Shown here: positions 28,412 through 37,122 of the stretch, piece after piece
Position numbering within the stretch: the first letter of the stretch is position 1
Layout of the letters: every line of letters starts with the position of its first letter
Origin: Inquilinus sp052078665
Lineage (GTDB): Bacteria; Pseudomonadota; Alphaproteobacteria; DSM-16000; Inquilinaceae
DNA: 64,000 nt
Assembly: GCF_052078665.1 (NCBI RefSeq)
Contig: NZ_JBQJIK010000040.1
Coordinates: forward strand, 8,661 to 72,660
Reading direction: 5' to 3'
Made by a program: the position numbers and the translations under genes
Notes under the pieces: model-generated
The model's input: the letters and a program-made list of their open reading frames with translations, nothing else
Told to the model about the DNA's origin: nothing
Databases searched by the model: none

Positions 28412-29902
28412 ATGAAGACGATCAAGGGCCTGAAGGTCACCACCGCGCCGTCCGGCGCCCCGGTCAGCCGCATGCGCATCGGCGGGCGCTGGGAGGAGGG
28501 TTCCGGCGAATTCCTCGAGATCACCAGCCCGGCCACCGGGGCGGTGGTGGGCTTCGTGCCGCTCGGCACCCGCGCCGACGCGCAGCGAGCGATCGCCGCG
28601 GCCCAAGCAGCGAAGCCGAAGATCGCCGGCTTGTCGGTGTGGGAGCGGGCGAAGCTGTGCTTCGCCGTCGCCGACGCGATCGAGGGCCGCAAGGAAGCCC
28701 TGGCCCGCACCCTGAGCCTGGAGCAGGGCAAGCCCTACCACGCAGAGGCGCTGGGCGAGGTCGGCGCCGCGGTCGCCGCCTTCCGCAACGCCGGCGAGCA
28801 GATCAAATGGCTGGAGACGGCGTGCTTCCCGGTCGAGGACCGCAACAAGCGCGCCTTCAGCTTCCTGCAGCCCAAGGGCGTGTTCGGCATCGTCACGCCG
28901 TGGAACTTCCCGCTGGCGCTGCCGTCGATCTACTACCTCGCCCCCGGCCTCGCCACCGGCAACGCCATGGTCTGGGTGCCGGCGCCGACCACCTCGATCA
29001 TCGCCGAAAAGCTGATGGAGTGCCTGATCGAGGCCGGCGTGCCGGACGGCGTGGTCAACCTCGTGATCGGCGACGGGCCGGAGGTCGGCGACGAGGTCGT
29101 GTCCAACCCCGGCACCGATGCCGTCGCCTTCACCGGCAGCTCGGAGACCGGGCGGATCATCGCGGCCCGCGGCGCCGGCAAGCCGCTGATGATGGAGCTG
29201 GGCGGCAACGGCCCGAGCGTGGTGCTGGCCGACGCCGATCTCGACACCGCCGCGGCGCGGGTGGCGGCGGGCTGCTTCGCCAATGCCGGCCAGATCTGCA
29301 CCTCGACCGAGCGCATCCTGGTGGCCGACGCGGCGCATGATGCCTTCGTCGAGAAGCTGGTCGCGGCGGCGCGGGCGGTGCGGATGGGCGACCCGTTCGA
29401 TCCCGCCACCACCATGGGGCCGCTGAACAACGAGCCGAACGCGCAGAAGGTCGACGCCCATCTGGCCGACGCCCGGCAGCGCGGCGCCTCGATCCTGTTC
29501 GGCGGCGGCCGCGCCGAGGGGCTGGCGACCCGGCTGCACTACCAGCCGACGGTGATCGCCGACCTGTCGCCCGACAGCCTGCTGAATGTCGACGAGACCT
29601 TCGGCCCGGTGGTGCCGGTGCTGCGCTTCCGCGACGAGGAGGAGGCGCATGGCATCGTCGCCAAGAGCCGGCTCGGCCTGTCCGCCGCGGTGTTCACCCA
29701 GACCATCCGCCACGCCTTCCGCTGGGCCGAGGCGCTGAAGGTCGGCATCGTCAACGTCAACGAGATGAGCCCGTATTGGGAGATGCACATCCCGGCCGGC
29801 GGCGCCGCCGGGACCGCCAGCGGCATCGGCCGCACCGGCGGCCGCCACACGCTGCTGGAGATGTCGGACCTGAAGACGGTGACGATCGATATCAGCCGGT
29901 AG
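28412..29902 (+). CDS. NAD(P)-dependent aldehyde dehydrogenase
   Basis: A 496-aa protein of the ALDH superfamily. The active-site glutamate is in MELGGNGPSVVLADADLD and the nucleophilic cysteine in FANAGQICTSTERI; the cofactor segment VTPWNFPLALP and AFTGSSETGRII are also present. Length and motifs agree with succinate-semialdehyde- or betaine-aldehyde-type enzymes. It is the last gene of module b. Its final 11 bases overlap the end of the convergent TetR gene. Confidence 0.92.
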   Translation: MKTIKGLKVTTAPSGAPVSRMRIGGRWEEGSGEFLEITSPATGAVVGFVPLGTRADAQRAIAAAQAAKPKIAGLSVWERAKLCFAVADAIEGRKEALARTLSLEQGKPYHAEALGEVGAAVAAFRNAGEQIKWLETACFPVEDRNKRAFSFLQPKGVFGIVTPWNFPLALPSIYYLAPGLATGNAMVWVPAPTTSIIAEKLMECLIEAGVPDGVVNLVIGDGPEVGDEVVSNPGTDAVAFTGSSETGRIIAARGAGKPLMMELGGNGPSVVLADADLDTAAARVAAGCFANAGQICTSTERILVADAAHDAFVEKLVAAARAVRMGDPFDPATTMGPLNNEPNAQKVDAHLADARQRGASILFGGGRAEGLATRLHYQPTVIADLSPDSLLNVDETFGPVVPVLRFRDEEEAHGIVAKSRLGLSAAVFTQTIRHAFRWAEALKVGIVNVNEMSPYWEMHIPAGGAAGTASGIGRTGGRHTLLEMSDLKTVTIDISR

Positions 29903-30521
29903 GTATTTTTCGCTGCACCTTGGTTTGCACGCGGAGACCGTCGACGAAGACGTTCACCAGCCGCAGCACGGTCTTCTGCCAGCCGGGCTGATCGTGCATG
30001 TAGCACATGCCCACGAGCGCACGCAGAAGGTCCTCGGCACCGATGTCGGGCCGAATCTCGCCGGCGGCGACAGCGCGGTCCAGCAGAGTGCCGACTGCCT
30101 TGGTCAGGCGGTCGAAGGTGTAGGCATAGAGGTCCGACGGGCCATGAGCGGCGAGCGCCAGCGCCGCCAGCATGCCCTTCTTCGTGGCAACCAGCTCGAC
30201 GTTGGATTCGAGCCAGCGACGCAAGGCGTCGACGGGCTCGGCCTCGCCCATCAGCTGCTCCGCCAACTCGCCGAGCTGGTCGACCTCGCGCCGGTAGACG
30301 GCCTCGAACAAGGCTTCCCGGGTCGGGAAGTGCCGGTACAGCGTGCCGATGCCGACCTCGGCCCGTCTCGCCACGGCCTCGAGGCTGGCGTCCGGCCCGC
30401 CGGCGCTGAACACGGCCTTCGCCGCCTCTAGCAGGCGCTCGCGGTTGCGGACGGCATCGGCGCGTGGCCTCCGGGTGGTCTTCGTGGAGCTCCGTCCCAT
30501 ATCCCTCGTGTGTCTAGCCAT
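29892..30521 (-). CDS. TetR-family transcriptional regulator
   Basis: A 209-aa regulator with N-terminal TetR helix-turn-helix (RERLLEAAKAVFSAGGPDAS, then EAVARRAEVGIGTLYRHFPTREALFEAVY; residues ~22-72) and an all-helical C-terminal ligand domain containing PDIGAEDLLRALVGM. ATG 30521 gives the usual length; the frame is open to 30572, which would run through the promoter. It is divergent from the molybdenum aldehyde oxidoreductase operon and almost certainly binds the palindrome at 30534-30550, whose position would let it repress that operon and itself. Confidence 0.9.
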   Translation of the reverse strand: MARHTRDMGRSSTKTTRRPRADAVRNRERLLEAAKAVFSAGGPDASLEAVARRAEVGIGTLYRHFPTREALFEAVYRREVDQLGELAEQLMGEAEPVDALRRWLESNVELVATKKGMLAALALAAHGPSDLYAYTFDRLTKAVGTLLDRAVAAGEIRPDIGAEDLLRALVGMCYMHDQPGWQKTVLRLVNVFVDGLRVQTKVQRKIPTG

Positions 30522-30526
30522 CCTGC

Positions 30527-30555
30527 TTGAAAAACGGAGGCTGCCTCCGTATAGT
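30527..30555 (+). promoter_or_regulatory. Sigma-70 promoter with TetR operator filling the spacer
   Basis: TTGAAA (30527-30532) and TATAGT (30550-30555) are separated by exactly 17 bases. The perfect palindrome ACGGAGGC-T-GCCTCCGT (30534-30550) lies in that spacer. Directed towards the oxidoreductase operon, with a leader of roughly 140 bases before the first gene. Confidence 0.75.
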
Positions 30556-30702
30556 ATCTTCAACAGGCACATCGCCCAATACGCCCGCCGATCAAACCGG
30601 GCGCCTGCAACGCCTCATACCACTCATATCTGGCCGTCCGGCCCCGCCGCACCGCTTGTGCGGCTGCCATGCCTTCGACGATATCACCGATCGGAGTCCT
30701 GC

Positions 30703-31200
30703 ATGAGTTTCTCGATCAGCCTCACCGTGAACGGTGTGCGGCACGACATCGACTTGGACGATCCGCGGGTCACGCTTCTCGACCTGCTGCGTGAACGGCT
30801 GCACTTGACCGGCAGCAAGAAGGGCTGCGACCGCGGTCAATGTGGCGCCTGCACGGTCCTCGTCGACGGCCGCCGGATCAATTCCTGCCTGGCACTCGCC
30901 GTGAGCCATGACGGCGCCGATGTCCTCACCATCGAGGGCGTCGGCCATGGCGGCGACCTCCATCCGGTCCAGGCCGCCTTCATCGCCCATGACGGCTTCC
31001 AGTGCGGGTTCTGCACGCCGGGGCAGATCATGAGCGCCATCGGCCTGATCGGGGAAGGCCAGGCCGGAGACGATCCGGAGCGCATCCGCGAAGGCATGAG
31101 CGGCAATCTCTGCCGGTGCGCGGCCTATGCCGGGATCACGGAGGCGGTGCTGGAGGCACAGAGAAAGCTGGCCGGGGCCGATCGGAGGGATGCCGCATGA
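30703..31200 (+). CDS. paoA: Aldehyde/xanthine oxidoreductase, [2Fe-2S] subunit (PaoA/YagT-like)
   Basis: A 165-aa iron-sulfur subunit of a molybdenum hydroxylase. The plant-type ferredoxin cluster motif GCDRGQCGACTVLVDGRRINSC and the second cluster motif (QCGFCTPGQIMSA, later GNLCRCAAYAGI) are both complete. Its closest type is PaoA of the periplasmic E. coli aldehyde oxidase PaoABC, but the Tat signal peptide of PaoA is missing: the protein starts MSFSISLTVNG, so the enzyme is probably cytoplasmic. The start ATG 30703 has GGAG eight bases upstream. It overlaps the next gene by ATGA. Confidence 0.92.
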   Translation: MSFSISLTVNGVRHDIDLDDPRVTLLDLLRERLHLTGSKKGCDRGQCGACTVLVDGRRINSCLALAVSHDGADVLTIEGVGHGGDLHPVQAAFIAHDGFQCGFCTPGQIMSAIGLIGEGQAGDDPERIREGMSGNLCRCAAYAGITEAVLEAQRKLAGADRRDAA

Positions 31201-32255
31201 AGACCTTCGACTATATCAGGCCCGCCACCATCCCCGATGCCGTCGCGGCGGCGGCCGAGCCGGGCTCCGCCTATCTCGCGGCCGGCACGAACCTGCTCGA
31301 CCTGATGAAGGGCGGCATCGCGCGCCCGGACCGTCTCGTCGACATCACGCGCCTGCCGGGGCTCGACACCGTCGAAGCCCTGCCCGATGGCGGCCTCCGC
31401 ATCGGCGCGCTGGTCCGCAATGCCGATCTCGCTCATGACCCGGATTTCGCCCGGGCCTATCCGGCGGTGGCGGAGGCGCTGCTGTCGGGCGCCTCGGCGC
31501 AGCTCCGCAACGCCGCGACGGTCGGCGGCAACCTGCTGCAGCGGACGCGATGCGGCTATTTCTACGACGCCGCCAGCGCCTGCAACAGGCGCGCGCCCGG
31601 CACGGGCTGCGACGCCCGCGACGGCGAGAACCGGCTGCATGCGGTGCTGGGCTGGAGCGAGTCCTGCATCGCCACCCACCCGTCGGATTTCTGCGTGCCG
31701 CTGGTCGCGCTCGACGCCGTGGTGGAGGTCGAGGGCAAGGCTGGCCGGCGCGTGCTGGCCGTCGAGGATCTGCACCGCCTGCCGGGCGCGACGCCCGAGC
31801 GCGAAAGCGCGCTCGATCCGGGCGATCTGATCGTCGCCCTGCGTCTGCCGGCCACGGCCGCCGCATTCTCCGCCCATGCCCGCTATCTCAAGGTCCGCGA
31901 ACGCACCTCCTATGCCTTCGCGGTGGTCTCGGCCGCCGCGGCGCTCCGGGTCGAGGACGGTGCGATCCGGGAAGCGCGGCTCGCGCTCGGCGGGGTCGCG
32001 GCCAAGCCGTGGCGCGCGCGCCCGGCGGAGGCTGTCCTGGCCGGTGCCAGCCCGAGCGAGGCCGCCTTCCGCCGGGCGGCGGAGGCGGCGCTCGCCGACG
32101 CGCGGCCCTCCGGCGACAACGCCTACAAGATCGAGCTGGCGCGCAGGGTTCTTGTCCGTGCCCTGACGCTCGCCGCGGCCGGCACGCCCGAGCGCGTCGC
32201 CGCCCTGCCGGCGTCCCCGTTCTCATCCGCTTCCGGAGCGTTCCATGACGCGTGA
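31197..32255 (+). CDS. paoB: Aldehyde/xanthine oxidoreductase, FAD-binding subunit (PaoB/YagS-like)
   Basis: A 352-aa FAD subunit. The FAD motifs AAGTNLLDLMKGG and ATVGGNLLQRTRC are present. It also carries the cysteine-rich insertion RCGYFYDAASACNRR with a further CD and a late CIATHPSD, which in PaoB binds an extra [4Fe-4S] cluster not found in ordinary xanthine dehydrogenases. This places the enzyme with the PaoABC subgroup of broad aldehyde oxidases. The start ATG 31197 overlaps the [2Fe-2S] gene stop; the end overlaps the large subunit gene by 11 bases. Confidence 0.92.
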   Translation: MKTFDYIRPATIPDAVAAAAEPGSAYLAAGTNLLDLMKGGIARPDRLVDITRLPGLDTVEALPDGGLRIGALVRNADLAHDPDFARAYPAVAEALLSGASAQLRNAATVGGNLLQRTRCGYFYDAASACNRRAPGTGCDARDGENRLHAVLGWSESCIATHPSDFCVPLVALDAVVEVEGKAGRRVLAVEDLHRLPGATPERESALDPGDLIVALRLPATAAAFSAHARYLKVRERTSYAFAVVSAAAALRVEDGAIREARLALGGVAAKPWRARPAEAVLAGASPSEAAFRRAAEAALADARPSGDNAYKIELARRVLVRALTLAAAGTPERVAALPASPFSSASGAFHDA

Positions 32256-34515
32256 GATCAGCCTCGCAAACGCGCCCGCCCATGCCCGTCACGGCTCCAG
32301 CATCGGTCAGCCGCTGACGCGCCGCGACGGCGTCCTGAAGGTGACCGGGGCAGCGCGCTATGCGGCCGACAACCATCCCGCCGGGATGCTGCATGCGGTC
32401 CTGGCGGTCAGCAGCATCGCGCGCGGCCGCGTGACCTTCCTCGACATCGAGGCTGCCAAGGGCCATCCGGGCGTGGTCGAGGTCATGACCCCGGCCAACC
32501 GGCCGCCGCTGGCGACGGATCCGGACGAGAAGTCGAACCCGTTCATGTTCCGGCTCGATGTCCTGCAGAACGACCTGGTGCGCTATGCGAACCAGCCAAT
32601 TGCGGTGGTGATCGCCGAGACGCTGGAGGCGGCGACGGAAGGAGCGGCGCTGTTGTCGCCGCAATACGAAACTCTGCCCGCTCGGGTGGGGCTCGACGCC
32701 GGCGAGAGCTTCATGCCGCCCGCCGTCGGCGTCGGCAACCCGGCTCGGTTGCAGCGGGGCGACGTCGAGGCCGCCCTCGCGACATCGGCGAGCCGCGTCG
32801 AGGCGACCTACGAAACCCCCAGCCAGTACCACAACGCGATGGAGCCCCATGCCATCGTCGCCGCCTGGGATGGCGATGCGCTGTCGATCGACACGCCGAG
32901 TCAGGCCCTGGCCATGGCGCAGGGGCGGATCGCGGGGCTGTTCGGGATCGCGCCCGAGAAGATCCATATCCGCAGCCCCTTCCTCGGCGGCGGTTTCGGC
33001 TCCAAGGGCCTGGTCTCCGGACCGCAGGTGCTCGGCATCCTGGCAGCCCGGCTGGTCGGCCGGCCGGTCAAGCTGGTGCTCCGTCGCGAGCAGATGTACG
33101 GGCCGGTCGGCCATCGCGCGCCCACCCGCCAGACACTCCGGATCGGCCTCGACAGCGAGGGCCGGATGACGGCGCTCGCCCACCATGCGAAGACGACATC
33201 GAGCACCTTCGACGATTTCTTCGAGCCGGCCGCCGACGCCTCGCACACGCTGTATGCGAGCCCCGCCATCGCCACCTCGCACGAGGCGGTCCGGGTCGAC
33301 ACCGGCACGCCCCTGTTCATGCGGGCGCCAGGCGAAGCCACCGGCTCGATCGCGCTGGAGAGCGCGATCGACGAGGCGGCCTGGGCCTGCGGGCTCGACC
33401 CGCTGGCGTTCCGGCTGAAGAACTATGCCGAGGTCGAGCCGATCTCCGGCAAGCCGTTCTCCTCCAAGGCCTTGCGTGAGTGCTACGCCGAGGGCGCGGG
33501 GCGCTTCGGCTGGTCGGGGCGTCCGCTCGCGCCGCGGCAGATGCGGGACGAGGCGGGCTTCCTGGTCGGCTGGGGCATGGGCACCGCGACGTTCCCGGCG
33601 CTGATGTTCCAGGCCGAGGCCCGGGCGGTCCTGCGCCGCGACGGGACCGGCGTGATGGAGACCGGCGCCCAGGACATGGGGCAGGGCGCCTGGACCGCCT
33701 TCGCCCAGATCGCAGCCGACGGCCTGGGGCTCGATATCGAGCAGTTGGAGTTCAAGGCCGGCACATCCGATCTCCCCGATGCGGGAATCGCCGGCGGCTC
33801 GGCGCACACCGCCACGGCGGGGATGGCGATCCACTGCGCCGGCGCCGACGTCATCGCCAGGCTCGCCGACCTGGCGACGGGCGATGAGCGCTCGCCGCTG
33901 TTCGGGGCGGGGAATGCCGGGGTGCTGGCGCGGGGCGGCCGCCTGATCCGTCGCGACGACGAGAGCCGGAGCGAGAGCTATGCCGACATCCTCGCCCGCG
34001 CCGGCCTGGCGGAGATGGAGGGCCGCGGCCGCAGCGCCGCGGACCCGGCGGCGCAATCGACCTATGCCATGCATGCGCACGGAGCGGTCTTCGCCGAGGT
34101 CAAGGTCGATCCCGATCTCGGCCAGATCCGCGTCACCCGCCTGGTGGGGGCGTTCGCGGCGGGTCGGGTGATCAACCCGCGGCTGGTGCGCAGCCAGTAC
34201 TATGGCGGCATGATCTGGGGCGCGTCCTTCACGCTGCACGAGCATGCGGTCATGGACCGGCGCTCCGGCCGGATCCTGAACGCCGACCTTGCCGAGTACC
34301 ATGTTCCGGTGAATGCCGACGTGCCGTCGGTCGACGCGCTGCTGATCGACGAGCACGACCCCCATGTGAACGCCCTCGGCATCAAGGGGGTCGGGGAGAT
34401 CGGCATCACCGGAACCGCCGGCGCGGTGGCGAACGCGGTCTGGCACGCGACCGGGGTGCGGGTCCGCCGCTTCCCGATCAGGATCGACGATCTCCTGGCG
34501 CCCGCCGCACTCTAG
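32245..34515 (+). CDS. paoC: Aldehyde/xanthine oxidoreductase, molybdopterin-binding subunit (PaoC/YagR-like)
   Basis: A 756-aa large subunit holding the molybdenum cofactor and the substrate site. Typical blocks are QPLTRRDGVLKVTGAARYAAD at the N-terminus, RSPFLGGGFGSKG, FMRAPGEATGSIALESAIDE, GAQDMGQGAWTAFAQIAADGLG and, near the C-terminus, GIKGVGEIGITGTAGAVANA with the catalytic glutamate. It is full length. No PaoD/XdhC-type maturation chaperone follows in the operon, so sulfuration of the cofactor must depend on a gene elsewhere. Probable role: oxidation of aromatic or aliphatic aldehydes to acids. Confidence 0.93.
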   Translation: MTREISLANAPAHARHGSSIGQPLTRRDGVLKVTGAARYAADNHPAGMLHAVLAVSSIARGRVTFLDIEAAKGHPGVVEVMTPANRPPLATDPDEKSNPFMFRLDVLQNDLVRYANQPIAVVIAETLEAATEGAALLSPQYETLPARVGLDAGESFMPPAVGVGNPARLQRGDVEAALATSASRVEATYETPSQYHNAMEPHAIVAAWDGDALSIDTPSQALAMAQGRIAGLFGIAPEKIHIRSPFLGGGFGSKGLVSGPQVLGILAARLVGRPVKLVLRREQMYGPVGHRAPTRQTLRIGLDSEGRMTALAHHAKTTSSTFDDFFEPAADASHTLYASPAIATSHEAVRVDTGTPLFMRAPGEATGSIALESAIDEAAWACGLDPLAFRLKNYAEVEPISGKPFSSKALRECYAEGAGRFGWSGRPLAPRQMRDEAGFLVGWGMGTATFPALMFQAEARAVLRRDGTGVMETGAQDMGQGAWTAFAQIAADGLGLDIEQLEFKAGTSDLPDAGIAGGSAHTATAGMAIHCAGADVIARLADLATGDERSPLFGAGNAGVLARGGRLIRRDDESRSESYADILARAGLAEMEGRGRSAADPAAQSTYAMHAHGAVFAEVKVDPDLGQIRVTRLVGAFAAGRVINPRLVRSQYYGGMIWGASFTLHEHAVMDRRSGRILNADLAEYHVPVNADVPSVDALLIDEHDPHVNALGIKGVGEIGITGTAGAVANAVWHATGVRVRRFPIRIDDLLAPAAL

Positions 34516-34650
34516 AGAGACGGCGGGTTCCTGGCCTTCGGCACGCCCGCCGCGGGCGAGATCGCGTCCCATGCCGACGAATTGCGGTCCGCCGACAACA
34601 CCGTCAAAGTGCTGCTCGCGAGCGGCATCAACGAGGCGGGGCCGAGGGCC

Positions 34651-35844
34651 ATGAAGATCAGCAGGATCGAGACCATCCGGGTCAAGCAGCACCCCCAACT
34701 CTGCTGGGTCCAAGTCCATGGCGATGACGGGCTGGTCGGGCTGGGGGAGACCTTCTTCGGCGCGGCCGCGGTCGAGGCCTATCTGCACGAGACCGCGGCG
34801 CCGCTGCTGCTCGGCCGGGACGCGCTGGCGATCGACCGGATCTCGCAGGCGCTGATCCCCTATGTCGGCTTCGCCTCGACCGGCGTCGAGATGCGCGGCA
34901 ACTCGGCCGTCGACATCGCCCTGTGGGACCTGTTCGGCAAGGCCACCGGCCAGCCGATCGCCCAGCTGCTCGGCGGGTTCACGCGTAACGAGATCCGGAC
35001 CTACAACACCTGCGCCGGCACCGCCTACATGAAGGAGGGCGGCCAGACCGTCGCCAATTACGGGCTGGACAAGGACCCCACCCGCTACGCCGATCTCGAC
35101 GCCTTCCTGACCCGCGCCGACGACCTCGCCGAGGATCTGCTCGGCGAGGGCATCACGGCGATGAAGATCTGGCCCTTCGACATGGCGGCGGAGAAGACCG
35201 GCGGCCAGTACATCAGCGCCGAGGACCTGAAGGCCGCGCTGCAGCCCTTCGAGAAGATCCGCAGGCGGGTCGGCGACAAGATCGACATCATGGTCGAGTT
35301 CCACTCGATGTGGCAGCTGCTGCCGGCGATGCAGATCGCCCGCGCGCTCGCGCCCTACGGCACCTTCTGGCACGAAGACCCGATCCGGATGGACTCGCTG
35401 GCCGACCTCAAGCGCTACAGCGAGGCGTCGATCGCGCCGGTCTGCGCCTCGGAGACGCTGGCCACGCGCTGGCGCTTCCGTGACCTGCTGCAGACCGACG
35501 CGGCCGGCATCGTGATGCTCGACCTGTCCTGGTGCGGCGGCCTCTCCGAAGCCCGGAAGATCGCCGCCATGGCCGAGGCTTGGCGCCTGCCCGTGGCGCC
35601 GCATGACTGCACCGGGCCGGTGGTGCTGGCGGCCTCGACGCATCTGTCGCTGAACGCGACCAACGCGCTGGTGCAGGAAAGCGTCCGGGCCTTCTATCGC
35701 ACCTGGTACCGCGACCTGGTCACCGCGGTGCCGGAGGTGACAAACGGCATGATCACCGTGCCGCCGGGGCCGGGGCTGGGCCTCGAGCTCAGCCCCGATC
35801 TCGACCGGCGCTTCACTGTCACCCGGCGCGTCAGCGAGGTGTAG
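34651..35844 (+). CDS. Enolase-superfamily dehydratase (mandelate racemase/muconate lactonising type)
   Basis: A 397-aa sugar-acid dehydratase or racemase-like enzyme. The N-terminal capping domain contains MRGNSAVDIALWDLFGKATGQPIAQLLGG. The barrel holds a lysine strand (ITAMKIWPFD) and the metal ligands in VEFHS, FWHEDPI and CASETLA; the late HDCTGP supplies the catalytic His-Asp type residue. Family members dehydrate galactonate, gluconate, fuconate and relatives; exact substrate not assigned. ATG 34651 is chosen; the same frame is open back to the PaoC stop at 34515 (about 43 codons, no good start signal), which may be decayed coding DNA. The gene is probably co-transcribed with paoABC. 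Confidence 0.88.
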   Translation: MKISRIETIRVKQHPQLCWVQVHGDDGLVGLGETFFGAAAVEAYLHETAAPLLLGRDALAIDRISQALIPYVGFASTGVEMRGNSAVDIALWDLFGKATGQPIAQLLGGFTRNEIRTYNTCAGTAYMKEGGQTVANYGLDKDPTRYADLDAFLTRADDLAEDLLGEGITAMKIWPFDMAAEKTGGQYISAEDLKAALQPFEKIRRRVGDKIDIMVEFHSMWQLLPAMQIARALAPYGTFWHEDPIRMDSLADLKRYSEASIAPVCASETLATRWRFRDLLQTDAAGIVMLDLSWCGGLSEARKIAAMAEAWRLPVAPHDCTGPVVLAASTHLSLNATNALVQESVRAFYRTWYRDLVTAVPEVTNGMITVPPGPGLGLELSPDLDRRFTVTRRVSEV

Positions 35845-35908
35845 TAGAGCCCGACGAATTTGGGCCGGATCACGCTGGAGGAAGCGCACTTGGCGCTGCC
35901 CCCCCCCG

Positions 35909-36174
35909 CTTGCGAGACCTTTTCAGAATGGCATCAGCCCTTCCGGCATGGGTTTTTATCCTCCCCCTCCCCTTGCGGGAGGGGGTAGGGGGAGGGGGCT
36001 GCGCGCGTCCGCGCGCTTATGGCGAGTCTTGGTCCCGCAGTCGAGGGCTGCAGCCACTCATCACCGGCTCTGGCTGCGCCAAACCCCTCCCCCTGACCCC
36101 CTCCCGCAAGGGGAGGGGGAGGATAGAAGGGATAGGCCGGCCCAAACGGTGGTGTTCTGAAAAGATCCCGCTTG
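35909..36174. repeat. MITE-like palindromic element in the 430-base convergent gap
   Basis: Imperfect terminal inverted repeats of 20 bases (35909-35928 and 36155-36174, 16 of 20 matching, with the 10-base core CTTTTCAGAA identical) enclose a second, nearly perfect ~42-base inverted repeat (35957-35998 and 36084-36125). That inner repeat is rich in CCCCTCCCC/GGGGAGGGG and centred on TTGCGGGAGG. There is no coding frame of note inside. It separates the enolase-like gene from the convergent PEP-hydrolase-like gene; a small hairpin (TCCCGC-TT-GCGGGA, 36166-36179) overlaps the right end and could terminate transcription. Confidence 0.65.
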
Positions 36175-36274
36175 CGGGAGAGGCAACGCGAGGACGTTCC
36201 GCATCCTGTCGTTCTTCAGCCAGAGTGCACTGGCGTGATTCGACCTGAAGCGATCCCGCTCCAGCTCCTCCCTG

Positions 36275-37105
36275 TCAGAACGAGACCCGCTTGAAGGCGC
36301 GGGTCTGGGCGGTGAGGGCCTGTTCGGTCGGCAGGCGTTCCATCGAGCTGGCGCCGTAGAAGCCGTGGCAGTGGCGGCAGCGCTGCAGGACGTAAGCCGC
36401 GTCCTCCGGCATCGCGATCGGCCCGCCATGGCACAGCACGATGAGGTCCGGCCGCACCGCCAGTGCAGCCGCGGCCCAGTCGTCGACCAGGGCGACACAG
36501 TCGTCGAGGGTCTTGGCCGTCTCGGCGCCGATCGCGCCGCCGGTGGTCAGGCCCATATGCGGCACGATGATGTCGGCGCCGGCTTCCGCCATCGCCACCG
36601 CCTCCTGCGCTGAGAACACATAGGGCGTGGTCAGCAGGTCCAGGGCATGGGCACGGGCGATCATGTCGACCTCGAGGCCATAGCCCATCCCGGTCTCCTC
36701 CAGGTTCTGGCGGAAGGTGCCGTCGATCAGCCCGACGGTCGGGAAGTTCTGCACCCCGGCGAAGCCCATGGCCTTGAGCTCGGCCAGGAAGTGGTCGGTC
36801 AGCATGAAGGGATCGGTGCCGTTGACCCCGGCCAGCACCGGCGTGTTCTTCACCATCGGCAGCACCTCGCGCGCCATCTCGACCACGATCTCGTTGGCGT
36901 TGCCGTAGGCCAGCAGGCCGGCGAGAGAGCCGCGGCCGGCCATGCGGTAGCGGCCGGAGTTGTAGATCACGATCAGGTCGATGCCGCCGGCCTCCTCGCA
37001 TTTGGCCGAGAGGCCGGTGCCGGCGCCGCCGCCGACGATCGGCTCGCGGCGCTCGACCATGCCGCGGAACTTGGCCAGGAGGTCGGCGCGGGCGAAACGG
37101 GTCAT
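36275..37105 (-). CDS. PEP hydrolase/mutase-like TIM-barrel protein (Tm-1 C-terminal type)
   Basis: A 276-aa protein of the TIM-barrel signal-transduction/PEP-hydrolase-like family, related to the C-terminal half of the plant virus-resistance protein Tm-1. Visible are IVGGGAGTGLSAKCEEAGGID, YNSGRYRMAGRGSLAG, the NANEIV segment, GVQNFPTVGLIDG and ADIIVPHMGLTTGGAIG. Its neighbour encodes the Tm-1 N-terminal (UPF0261) half, so the two bacterial proteins probably act together. The biochemical role is not established. The ATG at 37105, with AAGGA eight bases upstream, is preferred over the GTG at 37126 that overlaps the upstream stop. Confidence 0.85.
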   Translation of the reverse strand: MTRFARADLLAKFRGMVERREPIVGGGAGTGLSAKCEEAGGIDLIVIYNSGRYRMAGRGSLAGLLAYGNANEIVVEMAREVLPMVKNTPVLAGVNGTDPFMLTDHFLAELKAMGFAGVQNFPTVGLIDGTFRQNLEETGMGYGLEVDMIARAHALDLLTTPYVFSAQEAVAMAEAGADIIVPHMGLTTGGAIGAETAKTLDDCVALVDDWAAAALAVRPDLIVLCHGGPIAMPEDAAYVLQRCRHCHGFYGASSMERLPTEQALTAQTRAFKRVSF

Positions 37106-37122
37106 CCTATCGGTCCTTCGGA

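Noticed and set aside
31888..35889. Antisense open frame of 1,333 codons opposite paoC and the dehydratase
   Set aside because: Its amino-acid composition (Arg, Gly, Asp, His, Leu repeats) is the mirror image of GC-rich codons; the opposite strand encodes complete conserved enzymes.
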